From positions 1 through 64,000 of the forward strand of contig JAFQCH010000007.1 in assembly GCA_017416485.1 (NCBI GenBank): 64,000 nt of DNA. The letters are read 5' to 3'. How positions within the stretch are numbered: position 1 is the stretch's first letter; each line of letters opens with the position of its first letter. Of this stretch, positions 1 through 9,104 are shown one piece after another. Position numbers and translations under genes: made by a program. The notes below the pieces were generated by a model that did no database searches, was not told the origin of the DNA, and saw only the letters and a program-made list of their open reading frames with translations. Source of the stretch: Clostridia bacterium (GTDB lineage: Bacteria; Bacillota; Clostridia; Oscillospirales; Acutalibacteraceae).

Positions 1-118
1 TATGCAAATAAATTAAAAATGTGGCTTTGTATTAAAATCAAATTCATTCATGCTCTATAATCGGAGCGAAGCGACCCTTTAATTTTGCATTTTGCATTTT
101 TCCATTTTGCATTCAGGG
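1..118. repeat. Partial copy of the GCAAAAT palindromic element
   Basis: This gene-free stretch at the window edge matches, in inverted orientation, the left arm of the element at 61311-61567. Shared parts are a tract built of TTTTGCAT units (about 80-114) and a core containing AGGGTCGCTTCGCTCCGATT on the other strand (about 58-79), followed by a GAGCATGAA match. The remainder lies outside the window. It sits just downstream of the EEP gene on the minus strand, so it could also act as a 3' structure. No coding sequence is visible in it. Confidence 0.6.
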
Positions 119-139
119 CACCGCCCTACAAACCGTAAT

Positions 140-1042
140 TTATTTAATCGTCAGCTCCACGAAAAGCGGGTTGTGGTCGCTGGGATGTGCACCGTCATAG
201 GTGTCGGTCACAACGTGGAAGCTGTTGACATTGAACGCATCTTTGGACACGAAGCAATAGTCGATGATTTTGTTCTGTGCACCCCAGTTCTGGTAGGTTC
301 CGCTGTCGGATGTGTTTTCGGTTTCATAACGTGCATCCGCAAAGTCTTCCGTGGCGGCAAGGTAGGTCGGGGAGCCTTCGTTTGCGTTCATATCACCCAT
401 GAGCACCGCGGGGATGCCGCCGAATTGCTCAATTTTGTCAAGCACCACGCCGATGCCGTTGATGCGGGCTTCCTCGCTGACATGGTCAAGATGGGTGTTG
501 AACACCACAAAACGGGTGTTGTCGGTCAGCGTTTCAAGAATGACATAGCCGCAAACACGGTTGAATGCCGAACCCCAGGACTTGCTCATTTCGTCGGGTG
601 TTTCGCTCAGCCAGAATGTGCCCTTGTCGATGAGTCTGTAAAGGTCGGTGCGGTAGAAAATCGGGCATCCTTCGGCGGTGGGGGAATTGTCGCGGTAGGT
701 GATCTGCGAATCGTAAGCAGGCAGACTTTTGCACAAATATTTGTAATGGATGGAACTGACCTCCTGAAAACCGATAACGGTGGGGGCTTGCTGTTCAAGG
801 CAGTCCATCAGCAAGGCTGCGCGGTTGAACCAGCTTTTTTCAAACAAATCCGTGGGGCTCACGCAGCGCACATTGGCACTCATAATGCGCAATGTGCCCG
901 TTTGTTCGGGTGTTTCGGTCAGAATGGCGCGCTGATTCTTTTTGTAACCTGCATACGGGGCAAAGAAGATTCCCGCAAACACAATGGCACCTGCCAGCAC
1001 GGCGGCGCCGACTCCGATAGCAATTTTTTTGGCTGTTTTCAT
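140..1042 (-). CDS. Membrane-anchored endonuclease/exonuclease/phosphatase-family protein
   Basis: The 300-residue product has one N-terminal hydrophobic helix (about residues 7-28) and then an EEP fold (DNase I/sphingomyelinase-like). Fold motifs visible are the metal-binding Glu in GFQEVSS, NTHLDH, GDMNANE and the C-terminal SDHNP, so the catalytic residues look intact. The ATG at 1042 is chosen because AAAGGAG precedes it; an earlier in-frame codon at 1093 has no ribosome site. A signal anchor predicts that the enzyme works outside the membrane, perhaps on extracellular DNA, phospholipid or a phosphate ester; the substrate cannot be told. It is clearly related to the lipoprotein at 22901-23761, sharing the pattern of a GTFW motif followed by SETP and later NTHLDH. 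Confidence 0.85.
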   Translation of the reverse strand: MKTAKKIAIGVGAAVLAGAIVFAGIFFAPYAGYKKNQRAILTETPEQTGTLRIMSANVRCVSPTDLFEKSWFNRAALLMDCLEQQAPTVIGFQEVSSIHYKYLCKSLPAYDSQITYRDNSPTAEGCPIFYRTDLYRLIDKGTFWLSETPDEMSKSWGSAFNRVCGYVILETLTDNTRFVVFNTHLDHVSEEARINGIGVVLDKIEQFGGIPAVLMGDMNANEGSPTYLAATEDFADARYETENTSDSGTYQNWGAQNKIIDYCFVSKDAFNVNSFHVVTDTYDGAHPSDHNPLFVELTIK

Positions 1043-1117
1043 TTCATTTTCTCCTTTTTTGTTGTAATCTGCATTCCATTTTAACAAAAACACACCGCGG
1101 TGTCAATTTATTATTTA

Positions 1118-2203
1118 TTATATATTCTTTTCCATATATTCGCGGTTTTTGCGGATGCGTTCGTCAGCAGGCGACAGTTCTTCTGCCTTCTGCACGGCGG
1201 CAAGGGCTTTTTCTTTTTGTCCCAGTTTCCACAGCGACACACTCAACAGATCCCACGGCAAACTGCCCCAGGCATCGGCTTGGGTGATGTAGGTGGTCGG
1301 GCGTTCTTCTATTGCCACACAGCGGTCGCAGGCAAAGGCGCAGGCAAGCGGATTGTGCTTGGCATAATAGTATTGCGCCGTTTCCAGCCACGGCTCACGC
1401 AGATGCGGTGCTTCTGCGCACGCACGCAAAAGCCACTGCTCGGCTTGGTCTGCATTGCCCTTTGCGGTGTAGGCGCGGGCAATGTAGCGCATGGATGCGC
1501 ACCGTTCGTCTGCCCATGTGGCGGTTGGTAACTCCAGATGGTGTTTTAGCATATTTATGCAATCATCCCAACGCTTGTAAAACAGGTATTCCCGTCCGAG
1601 GTAATGCGCGTTGCGGTCATCCTGCGGTTTTTCCTTGACGGCAAGTTCCAACAAAGGCAGATATTGCGAACGCGGTTTTGTGTTGTCGGCATGGTGATCC
1701 ACCTGCACCCCCTGTGCAAACACCGAACGCGGTTCGGGTGTGCCGACCCAACGTAGCACTTCATGCACGGGATGCACCCAACGGTAGCCGTGGCGGGCGT
1801 GGATTTTGTCGATCCAGAACACCGTTCCCTCGCTTCCGTCTTCGTTAAAATTCCATGTGTATCGGTACTTTAACCGTCCTGCACCGCTACTCCATGCGGC
1901 TTCAACCTTTTCCCGCCAGCCCGCCTGCAACACCTCGTCAAGATCCAGGCAAACGCAAATATCCGCGCTGTGCGGCACTTTGTCAAGCGAACGGTTTCTT
2001 GCAACATCAAACCGCCACGGCGAAATTGTTTCGCGAAAAACGCTTACCTTTTCGCAGGTTTCCAAAAATTCGGGCGTGCCGTCCGTGGAGCCTGTGTCCA
2101 GCACCACAATGCCGTCTGCTTCTTTCACGCTTTCGTACCAACGGGGGGCAAACTGTATCTCATTTTTGCATATAGCATACACAAAAACTGAATATTTATA
2201 CAT
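1118..2203 (-). CDS. Family 2 glycosyltransferase with TPR-like C-terminal half
   Basis: The 361-residue product begins with a GT-A fold typical of glycosyltransferase family 2: the DTGSTDGT nucleotide-binding loop at residues 36-43 and a DxD-type metal site, LDLDE, at 86-90. The second half (about 200-361) is helical with TPR-like repeats (for example YIARAYTAKGNADQAEQWL), an architecture known in Bacillota glycosyltransferases that modify surface proteins. The start at 2203 is supported by GGAGGAATAAT just upstream; the open frame continues further but without a ribosome site. Its neighbour upstream, transcribed in the same direction, encodes a Thr-rich collagen-like protein, so glycosylation of that protein is a reasonable inference, not shown by the sequence. 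Confidence 0.88.
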   Translation of the reverse strand: MYKYSVFVYAICKNEIQFAPRWYESVKEADGIVVLDTGSTDGTPEFLETCEKVSVFRETISPWRFDVARNRSLDKVPHSADICVCLDLDEVLQAGWREKVEAAWSSGAGRLKYRYTWNFNEDGSEGTVFWIDKIHARHGYRWVHPVHEVLRWVGTPEPRSVFAQGVQVDHHADNTKPRSQYLPLLELAVKEKPQDDRNAHYLGREYLFYKRWDDCINMLKHHLELPTATWADERCASMRYIARAYTAKGNADQAEQWLLRACAEAPHLREPWLETAQYYYAKHNPLACAFACDRCVAIEERPTTYITQADAWGSLPWDLLSVSLWKLGQKEKALAAVQKAEELSPADERIRKNREYMEKNI

Positions 2204-2264
2204 ATTATTCCTCCAAATATACAGTTTCGCCGCAGCAAATTGAGCATCTGCTGCGGCTTGTTTG

Positions 2265-3008
2265 TTATGCCGCGGGGCCTGTCGGACCTTGCGGAATGGT
2301 AAAGTTGAGGACGTAATCGGGTGCGGTGCCCGTGATGGTGACGGCGGCTGCCGTGCCGGGGGCACCGGTTGTGACCGTGCCGATTGTGAAGGTCGGTGTT
2401 ACACCGTCGGCACCTGCAGGACCCGTGGGACCCGTAGCACCGTCAGCACCTGCGGGACCCGTAGGACCTGTTGCGCCGTCAGTACCTGCGGGACCCGTGG
2501 GACCTGTTGCGCCGTCAGCACCTGCAGGACCCGTGGGACCCGTTGCACCGTCAGCACCTGCGGGACCCGTGGGACCTACTGCACCATCGGCACCTGCGGG
2601 ACCTGTGGGACCCGTTGCACCGTCAGCACCTGCGGGACCCGTGGGACCTACTGCACCATCGGCACCTGCAGGACCCGTGGGACCTACTGCACCATCGGCA
2701 CCTGCAGGACCCGTGGGACCCGTAGCACCCGTCGCACCGGCTACACCCGTAGGACCTGTAGGTCCGGTCGGACCCGTAGGACCCGTAGGACCTGTCGGAC
2801 CGGTGGTGTCATCAGGGCCTGTCGGTCCCGTCGGGGCGGTCGGACAGCAGGGAACCGCGTAACCCCAACAGCAATCCGAACAGCCGATGCCGTGTACACC
2901 GCGTCTGCCGCAACCGCAGCCGCCGTCTGAACTGCGCACGATGTTCGTTTGCATGCCGTCAAAAAAATCGGGATTGCCCGCATCGCAAAAATATTGATAC
3001 TTGGCCAT
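2265..3008 (-). CDS. Collagen-like (Gly-X-Y) repeat surface or exosporium protein
   Basis: The 247-residue product has three parts. An N-terminal region of about 60 residues is rich in Cys and Gly ([19 protein letters not shown]). A collagen-like stretch of Gly-Pro-Thr/Ala triplets follows. A C-terminal cap of about 45 residues ([10 protein letters not shown] to [10 protein letters not shown]) resembles the ends of clostridial BclA-type exosporium proteins. The core holds nine near-identical 12-residue units ([11 protein letters not shown] plus one variable residue). There is no signal peptide, which fits spore-surface proteins assembled from the mother cell. The start at 3008 follows AAAGGAGGC. 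Collagen-like Thr residues are glycosylated in BclA relatives, which fits the downstream glycosyltransferase gene. The exact role is unknown. Confidence 0.85.
   Translation of the reverse strand: MAKYQYFCDAGNPDFFDGMQTNIVRSSDGGCGCGRRGVHGIGCSDCCWGYAVPCCPTAPTGPTGPDDTTGPTGPTGPTGPTGPTGPTGVAGATGATGPTGPAGADGAVGPTGPAGADGAVGPTGPAGADGATGPTGPAGADGAVGPTGPAGADGATGPTGPAGADGATGPTGPAGTDGATGPTGPAGADGATGPTGPAGADGVTPTFTIGTVTTGAPGTAAAVTITGTAPDYVLNFTIPQGPTGPAA
2403..2726 (-). repeat. Nine in-frame 36-bp tandem repeats in the collagen-like gene
   Basis: Nine head-to-tail 36-bp units encode [11 protein letters not shown] plus one variable residue (Thr or Val). Differences between units are mostly silent or swap Ala/Thr, so this is a recently expanded array likely to vary in copy number between strains by slippage or recombination. 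The reading frame is preserved by any whole-unit gain or loss. Confidence 0.9.
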
Positions 3009-3179
3009 AATTGCCTCCTTTTTCAAGCAATCGCGGAAGAAGCACATTCTTCCGCAGTTCATACTATGCACAAACGCAGCCGGGGTGCGGAATATGTTTC
3101 TTTTTTAGATTGTTTTAAGGCGCGGGAAGTAGGATGTAAAAAAAACATGGCTATATTATTTTTTATTTTGTAAAACTAC

Positions 3180-3208
3180 TTGTTTTATAATTTTTTATAT
3201 GTTATTAT
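3180..3208 (+). promoter_or_regulatory. Probable sigma-A promoter of the sortase operon
   Basis: A TTGTTT -35-like box (3180-3185) is separated by 17 bp from a TATTAT -10 box (3203-3208), in a very AT-rich spacer, about 70 bp upstream of the sortase start codon. The divergent spacer 3009-3277 contains no gene; the rest shows no clear operator. Confidence 0.5.
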
Positions 3209-3277
3209 AAAATAGAATAAGCATGAGTATCAAAATCCCCGGCCAATAAGAAGATTATGGTGTAAGGAGTTTTTAAA

Positions 3278-5818
3278 ATGTCCGAAAAAGAGTTGAATTT
3301 GCCTGCATCCGACGAAGCCGTCGACGCAATTCTTGCTGAAGTGCTCGGTTCGGCAGGGTCGAACATGGCAAAACGCTATTCCGGCGACGGGACAAGCGTT
3401 CCTGAACGCAAAGTGGTGGAAGAGCCCGCACCGCAACAGCCTGCACAGCCCGCTGTTGCCGCACCCAAAAATACGGTGTCGGCAGGTGCCTCACAAAATT
3501 ATGATATGAGCCCCGAAATGCTTAACGAAGCTTACCGCGCCGCCGCCGCAAGATATGACGTGAACGGCTACCGCATTTCTGCTGCCCGGCCCGCAGGTTA
3601 TGCACCGTATGCACCCTATCCCGCATACCCGACTTATCCTGTTTATCCGCAGCCCGTTGCCTATGCGCCGTATTCCGCATATCCCGCATACCCGGCTTAT
3701 CCCCAGCCTTATGCTTATCCCGCCTATCCGACAGGGTATGAAGCATACGCAGAATATCCCGCCGAGCAGCCGCAGGCAACACCCGAACAGAATGCAGGGC
3801 AGAATGCCTATGCCGCCGCGGCAGGCTCACGCGTGGTGTACGATGCCGACTGGGCAGAAGGCAAGTCGCCCAAATCGCAGCCCGCCCAGCCGCCTGTGCC
3901 TGTTATGCAGACAGCAAACAGCGGCAAACCCCATGTGAACCCCGCATTCATCGATCCTCTGTCTTCGTATGATGACGATGAAGAAGTGCCGTCCCCCTAC
4001 ACGGGCAGTGTTTCTTTTGCAGACCGACACAATGCAAGAGCACCCCAACAGCCCGCAACAAAAAAACAAGGTACGGATTTTTTTCCGGCAGGTTTTTCCG
4101 CAACAAAAAATAATGCAGGTGCCGCGAACGGAAAAACCGCCCAACAAAATAATGCGGCTTCTGCCGGAGAACGCGAAAAGGTTTTCGCAGACTTTTCCGA
4201 AGATTACGAAAAAACACAGCACCGCAGTCGTGAATGGATGATGACCGACGAGGAATTGCTCGATTCGCGCGAACAACGCCGCCGTAAAGCGGCAGATGCG
4301 ATGCAGGAACTTGAACTGGATCTCGTTGAAATGCCCGATACAAGCAGAGTGGTTGTTGAAACGGGCGAAGCAGACGATGATGCAAGCCACCGCAGGGCAG
4401 AAGCACAGCAGATCATTGCCGAACGCTTCTCGCAGTCTGCCGCCGCAGAAATCCTGTTCGACAGCACCGAAACTTTTGAACGCGATGCCCAAAGAGCACC
4501 CCAGGACGATTCCGACTATACGGATTCTTCCGATTCTGACTACGATTACAATTACAATGAATACGAGAACGGAGGCGACACGGAATTGTATTATAACAGT
4601 CCCGATGCAAACAACCCGGATGTGAACGAACAGCCGGTAGAAAAGAAGAAGAAAGGCAACAAGTTTACCGCGTTCATCCGCCGCAACACCCCGCACAAAG
4701 GCCAGACCAAGCGTGAGATGATCAGCTGCATCATTATGGACCTTGCATTCCTTGTGCTCATCGGTGGTTTGATTTTCTGTACGATTTACTTTGTAAATTA
4801 CCTCAAAACAAAGGGCGAAATGCCCAAAATTGAAAATACCGGTATCTATGAAGAAGGTCTTGCTGATAAACTGACTGATGTTGAACTTGCACAGTTGTGG
4901 TCTGATCTGAAGTCGGCATATCCCGATGTCAATTTCCCCGAAGGCCTGAATCCTGACTTTGCAAAGCTGTATGCAGTCAATCAGGATGTGGCAGGTTGGG
5001 TCAAGATTGATGGTGCAGACATCTCCACCGTCATTCTGCAAGCAGACGACAACGATTATTACCTCTACCGTGACCTTTATAAAGACCAGACCAAATACGG
5101 CACCCCCTTTGTGGACTACCGTAACAATATGAGCACTCCGGGACTCAGCCGTAACACCATCGTCTACGGGCATAATACACACGACGGCTTGCTGTTCTAC
5201 AATCTGACCCGTTATCTGAAGCTGTCAGGGTATAAGAATGCACCCGTTCTCTCCGTGAATACCCTGTTCAACGGTATGACCTATTGGAAGGTTTTTGCCG
5301 TCACACTGTCCGACTCTACAACGGATGAATTTGAATATCTGTACACCCATTTCACCAACGAAAACACATTCCTTTCATTCATTGACGATATCCGTGCACA
5401 TTCCATGTTTGATATTGATGTGGACGTGGTTACAGGCGACAATATTATCACCCTTTACACCTGCTATCAGGATCTTTTCAAGGACGGCAGACTGACCGTG
5501 TTTGCCCGTCAGGTACGTGCCGGTGAAGATCTGCTTGTTGATACCTCCAATGCAACGGTCAACAGCGATTGCATTTATCCCAACGCTTATTACGGCATCA
5601 CCTATGAAAATTCCACAACGCCGGTCACGGGCACAACCGCAGCCGACAGCGCAACACAGACAGAACCGACCGTTTCGCAAGACCCCACCGAGGCTTTGAT
5701 TGAAGACCCGACCGAGAGCGAAGAAGCAACGCAAGAGCCCGAATTCATCCCCGGTGAGCCCGAAGACGGCGGTGAAGAATCGCCCGCAGAGGATGCCACC
5801 GAAGGCAGTTTAGGATAA
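3278..5818 (+). CDS. Class B-like sortase with a 480-residue N-terminal low-complexity domain
   Basis: The product (846 residues) has four zones. Residues 1-480 are low-complexity and largely disordered: a Tyr/Pro/Ala-rich part (about 85-165) and then a charged, Asp/Glu-rich part. A single transmembrane helix spans about 481-510. A sortase domain follows (about 550-755) with catalytic His632 (in YGHNTH), Cys729 (in TLYTC) and Arg744 (in FARQ). An acidic Pro/Thr/Glu tail of about 90 residues ends it. Sortases of this class are normally 220-300 residues, so the N-terminal domain, predicted cytoplasmic in an N-in topology, is exceptional. Sortases join sorting-signal proteins to peptidoglycan; no LPxTG-type substrate is visible here. 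GTAAGGAG precedes the start, and the gene heads the surface cluster. Confidence 0.9.
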   Translation: MSEKELNLPASDEAVDAILAEVLGSAGSNMAKRYSGDGTSVPERKVVEEPAPQQPAQPAVAAPKNTVSAGASQNYDMSPEMLNEAYRAAAARYDVNGYRISAARPAGYAPYAPYPAYPTYPVYPQPVAYAPYSAYPAYPAYPQPYAYPAYPTGYEAYAEYPAEQPQATPEQNAGQNAYAAAAGSRVVYDADWAEGKSPKSQPAQPPVPVMQTANSGKPHVNPAFIDPLSSYDDDEEVPSPYTGSVSFADRHNARAPQQPATKKQGTDFFPAGFSATKNNAGAANGKTAQQNNAASAGEREKVFADFSEDYEKTQHRSREWMMTDEELLDSREQRRRKAADAMQELELDLVEMPDTSRVVVETGEADDDASHRRAEAQQIIAERFSQSAAAEILFDSTETFERDAQRAPQDDSDYTDSSDSDYDYNYNEYENGGDTELYYNSPDANNPDVNEQPVEKKKKGNKFTAFIRRNTPHKGQTKREMISCIIMDLAFLVLIGGLIFCTIYFVNYLKTKGEMPKIENTGIYEEGLADKLTDVELAQLWSDLKSAYPDVNFPEGLNPDFAKLYAVNQDVAGWVKIDGADISTVILQADDNDYYLYRDLYKDQTKYGTPFVDYRNNMSTPGLSRNTIVYGHNTHDGLLFYNLTRYLKLSGYKNAPVLSVNTLFNGMTYWKVFAVTLSDSTTDEFEYLYTHFTNENTFLSFIDDIRAHSMFDIDVDVVTGDNIITLYTCYQDLFKDGRLTVFARQVRAGEDLLVDTSNATVNSDCIYPNAYYGITYENSTTPVTGTTAADSATQTEPTVSQDPTEALIEDPTESEEATQEPEFIPGEPEDGGEESPAEDATEGSLG

Positions 5819-5854
5819 AACTTTTTCTATCCCGCAGTGTGAGAGGAAAACGAT

Positions 5855-7015
5855 ATGGAAAAAAAGATCAAAATTCTGACATTCGGCGCCCGTTGGAACT
5901 CCAACACCGCACAGCTCGGCGACGTGCTGCGCTACATGTTCAACGGTTATCTTCCCAAAGGCAAGGAAATTGCCTATTATGAATCCGTAACCGAAGCGTT
6001 GCCTGAATTTTCCACCCGTTTTCAGGGAACGCATACCGTTCTGCTTCTGGCAGACACGTCCGACTACGCACACATCAAGAGTCTGCTTGCAAAGGCTCTG
6101 CATCTGCAACTGCAATCCATGCCCGAAATCGCAAAGAACACCCGCAACACCATCGGGGATTTTTTTTCCGGTTCGGATGAAATGATTGCGCACTGTGCCG
6201 TGCCTGCGGGTAAAAAGATTTTCTGTTTGGGTGACGGATTGTATGCGGGCTTCGCTGTTACGGCAGGTCAGCAGAATCTGATTCTGTTGCCGCATCATAA
6301 GGACAGAACCGTGACTCTGCTCAATCAGCAGGTCATCCCGTATCTTAACGAGTTTTACGGTTGCCGCATTCCCACAGATGCCTCCTGCCGCTACTATATG
6401 GGCAAACTCTGTGAAGAACTGCACTCGTTTAATGAAAAAATGGGTGTGTCCGGCACAAAAACCGCCGTGCTCATCCGCAATGCGGCCGAAAAAATTCCCG
6501 GTTTTCTGCCGATGCTGCGTTTTACTCCGTCTGCGGAAACCAGAGGAAAACTCCCCCCGCTTGAATATGCCGCGAACCTATCCATTGCCGCTTGCGAGCT
6601 GGAAGGCAACCCCTACGGCGCAGCAATGACAAGCGCCTTCTTTACGGGTACGGAAGCCACGGCGCAGACCGAAAAATGCGTTTATCTGGCTTTTACTGAT
6701 GACGATGATACCGAGGTGCGCGAGGTTCATTCCGTAAACGGCGAGGAAATTGCCGAATTTTTGAACCGTTGCACGGAAGAACTGTTTAAATTCGCACTCG
6801 AAAAGGTAAAGGCCATGCACAAAAAGGTGCTTGCCGAAGACGATGACGAGGCATCCGTTTCGCTGTTCACCCCCGGAAAAAAGGCACTGCTTGCAGTGCT
6901 TACCGTTTTGGCAATGGCAGTCGGCTTTGCAGTATCGTACTTTGCGACCGATTATGTGCTCGGTCAGCAAAATGCGCAGAATGATACGGCAATCACCGAG
7001 GATACACAACAATAA
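5855..7015 (+). CDS. Unknown protein with a C-terminal membrane anchor
   Basis: I do not recognise a family. The 386-residue product has a soluble region of about 340 residues with alternating strands and helices, then one hydrophobic helix (about 344-366) and a short polar tail, so it is probably tail-anchored with the main domain in the cytoplasm. No signal peptide or enzyme signature is evident. Two features are visible: a segment with FCLGDGLYAGFAVTAGQQ (about 128-145), whose Gly pattern could bind a nucleotide or phosphate, and a cluster of acidic residues before the helix. It starts 36 bp after the sortase gene behind a GAGAGGAAAACG site and ends 28 bp before galE, so it is likely in the same operon and may act in surface biogenesis. 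Confidence 0.7.
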   Translation: MEKKIKILTFGARWNSNTAQLGDVLRYMFNGYLPKGKEIAYYESVTEALPEFSTRFQGTHTVLLLADTSDYAHIKSLLAKALHLQLQSMPEIAKNTRNTIGDFFSGSDEMIAHCAVPAGKKIFCLGDGLYAGFAVTAGQQNLILLPHHKDRTVTLLNQQVIPYLNEFYGCRIPTDASCRYYMGKLCEELHSFNEKMGVSGTKTAVLIRNAAEKIPGFLPMLRFTPSAETRGKLPPLEYAANLSIAACELEGNPYGAAMTSAFFTGTEATAQTEKCVYLAFTDDDDTEVREVHSVNGEEIAEFLNRCTEELFKFALEKVKAMHKKVLAEDDDEASVSLFTPGKKALLAVLTVLAMAVGFAVSYFATDYVLGQQNAQNDTAITEDTQQ

Positions 7016-7043
7016 ATCCTAAGTATCAGGAGGAACATATATT

Positions 7044-8060
7044 ATGGCTATTCTTATTTCCGGCGGTGCCGGTTTTATCGGTTCGCACACCTGCGTGGAA
7101 CTGCTCAATGCAGGTTTTGACATTGCAGTGCTTGATAATTTCTGCAATTCCAATGCCGAAAGTTGCAAACGCGTTGAAAAAATCACGGGAAAGTCTTTCC
7201 CCGTTTACACCTGCGACATCCGTGACAAGGCGGGTCTTGATAAGGTTTTTGCAGAAGTAAAGCCCGAAGCCGTTATTCACTTTGCAGGTCTGAAAGCCGT
7301 TCCCGAAAGTGTCAAAAAACCGCTTCTTTATTATGATAACAACATTGCAGGTACCGTCACCCTGTTGCAGGCAATGGACGATGCAGGTTGCAAGTGCATC
7401 GTATTCAGCTCTTCCGCAACCGTTTACGGCGACAATAATCCCGTTCCGTTCAAGGAAGATATGCCCGAAGGCAAAACCACCAATCCCTACGGCACAACCA
7501 AACTTTACATTGAACGCATTCTTAAGGATCTCTGCATTTCCGATCCCGACTGGCATGTTTGCATTCTTCGTTATTTCAACCCCATCGGTGCACACGAAAG
7601 CGGCATGATCGGCGAAGCCCCCAACGGCATCCCCAACAACCTTATGCCTTATATTACGCAGGTTGCAGTGGGCAAGCGCGAAAAACTGAGCATCTACGGT
7701 GATGACTACAACACCCCCGACGGCACGGGTGTGCGTGACTATATCCATGTAACCGACCTTGCCATCGGCCACGTTCGTGCGGTTGAGCGCGCACTCAAAA
7801 CCGCAGGTGCCGAAATCTTCAACCTCGGCACAGGCCACGGTGTCAGCGTGCTTGAACTTGTGAAAGCATTTGAAAAGGCTTGCGGCAAGCCGCTGCCCTA
7901 TGTGATTGCAGAACGCCGCCCCGGTGACATCGACACTTCTTTTGCCGATGCTTCCAGAGCCAACGAGCTGCTTAACTGGAAAGCCGAACGCGGTGTTGAC
8001 AAAATGTGTGAAGACAGCTGGCGTTGGCAGAAAAACAACCCCAACGGATACGATGAATAA
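7044..8060 (+). CDS. galE: UDP-glucose 4-epimerase
   Basis: This 338-residue protein is an extended short-chain dehydrogenase that interconverts UDP-glucose and UDP-galactose with bound NAD. The Rossmann motif GGAGFIGS lies at residues 7-14, the Ser/Thr of SSSATVYG is present, and the catalytic pair is Tyr149 and Lys153 in PYGTTK. Length matches bacterial GalE (about 330-340). AGGAGG lies upstream of the ATG. It sits between cell-surface genes, and its last bases overlap the start of the dockerin protein (ATGAATAA), so it probably feeds galactose into surface polymer synthesis or protein glycosylation in this cluster. Confidence 0.96.
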   Translation: MAILISGGAGFIGSHTCVELLNAGFDIAVLDNFCNSNAESCKRVEKITGKSFPVYTCDIRDKAGLDKVFAEVKPEAVIHFAGLKAVPESVKKPLLYYDNNIAGTVTLLQAMDDAGCKCIVFSSSATVYGDNNPVPFKEDMPEGKTTNPYGTTKLYIERILKDLCISDPDWHVCILRYFNPIGAHESGMIGEAPNGIPNNLMPYITQVAVGKREKLSIYGDDYNTPDGTGVRDYIHVTDLAIGHVRAVERALKTAGAEIFNLGTGHGVSVLELVKAFEKACGKPLPYVIAERRPGDIDTSFADASRANELLNWKAERGVDKMCEDSWRWQKNNPNGYDE

Positions 8061-9024
8061 AAGAAAATCCCTTTTTTGCGGCTTTGTCTGCCTGTTGTTT
8101 GTGTTTTGCAGTCTGCCCGTTGCCAAAGCCGCCGAGGTGCCCGCAATTACCTGGGCTTACACGGAAGAAAAATCAGACCATGCCGTTTTGCATTTTGAAA
8201 CCCCTGCACAGTATCTCGGGCAGATCGACGCTTACGAACTGCGAACCGACTATGTGGACTGGATCCGTGTTGCCGACGGTGCGGGCGGCAAAATGCAGAT
8301 TCCCGACGGCGGCAATGTGTATCTGCGTTGCACGTTTGAGGGTTGGTACAGTGCAGTCTGGAGCACCCGTGTTGAATTCGGTTCGGCTTATATTCTGACC
8401 GATTCCGTGTCGGGTGCCGGTATTGCCTACCGCGCTTCGGACAATTTCCCCGCAAATGCCTACCTTTCGGCAGACCGCATCACTTCGGGCAAGGTGTTTG
8501 AGGATGTGCAACAAGCCGTGCAGACCTCCAAGCACTTTGAATTGTATGATATTTATTTTCTGTATGCCGACGGGCACACCTTCGACCCCGCTGATTCGGC
8601 AATCATCCGTCTGCCGTTGGGCACACAGCTCAAAAGAGAAAAATGCAAGGTCTATTATGTGGATGAAATCGGCAAGCGTTTGCTGGAACTGCCCGCAAAT
8701 TATGACCGCACCTGCATTTCCTTTCGCAGCAAGGGGCCCGGGCTTTATTTTGTAACAGATGAAAGCAAGGGCGAGGATGCCGCACCCACCCCGTCTGCTC
8801 CCGCCATGGGCAGTGCCTTGAATTTTTACGGCGCCCGCCTTTTGATGGGCGATATTGACGGCGATTCTGCCGTGACCGCAAACGATGCCAGAAGTGTGCT
8901 TCGCGCTTCGGTCGGGCTTGAAACGCTCAATGTCCTGCAAGCGGAATGTGCCGACACTGATTGGAACGGCAAAATCACCGCAGGGGATGCCCGAACCGTT
9001 CTGCGTTACAGCGTGGGGCTGTAA
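8053..9024 (+). CDS. Secreted protein with a C-terminal type I dockerin
   Basis: The ATG at 8053 overlaps the galE stop by 8 bp, which implies translational coupling. The 323-residue product has a signal peptide (about 1-26, ending VAKAA), an unassigned beta-rich region, and a dockerin at 266-323. The dockerin has two EF-hand-like repeats, GDIDGDSAVTANDARSVLR and TDWNGKITAGDARTVLR, each with Asp/Asn calcium ligands. Dockerins bind cohesin modules and tether extracellular proteins to a scaffold or surface. The middle region matches no glycosidase I recognise. A cohesin-like module is encoded two genes downstream (10438-12561), so a local partner may exist. Confidence 0.85.
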   Translation: MNKRKSLFCGFVCLLFVFCSLPVAKAAEVPAITWAYTEEKSDHAVLHFETPAQYLGQIDAYELRTDYVDWIRVADGAGGKMQIPDGGNVYLRCTFEGWYSAVWSTRVEFGSAYILTDSVSGAGIAYRASDNFPANAYLSADRITSGKVFEDVQQAVQTSKHFELYDIYFLYADGHTFDPADSAIIRLPLGTQLKREKCKVYYVDEIGKRLLELPANYDRTCISFRSKGPGLYFVTDESKGEDAAPTPSAPAMGSALNFYGARLLMGDIDGDSAVTANDARSVLRASVGLETLNVLQAECADTDWNGKITAGDARTVLRYSVGL

Positions 9025-9104
9025 AATCAAACCAAGTCCGAAAAGAATCGGCAGTTGCTTGCCGTATTCTGTATATAAAAATTCACCAAACGGAGGAAAA
9101 AACG

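Noticed and set aside
2403..2726. Regular 36-bp repeats that could suggest a CRISPR array
   Set aside because: There are no spacers; the units are contiguous, in frame and encode collagen-like residues. No cas gene is present.
2326..2862. A 178-codon open frame on plus with Pro-Val/Ala repeats
   Set aside because: It is the complement of the Gly-X-Y codons of the collagen-like gene; it has no ribosome site, and the repeat explains its openness.
5855..7015. CinA-like or molybdopterin-type reading of the tail-anchored protein
   Set aside because: The GDGLYAG segment was suggestive, but no other motif of those families is visible.
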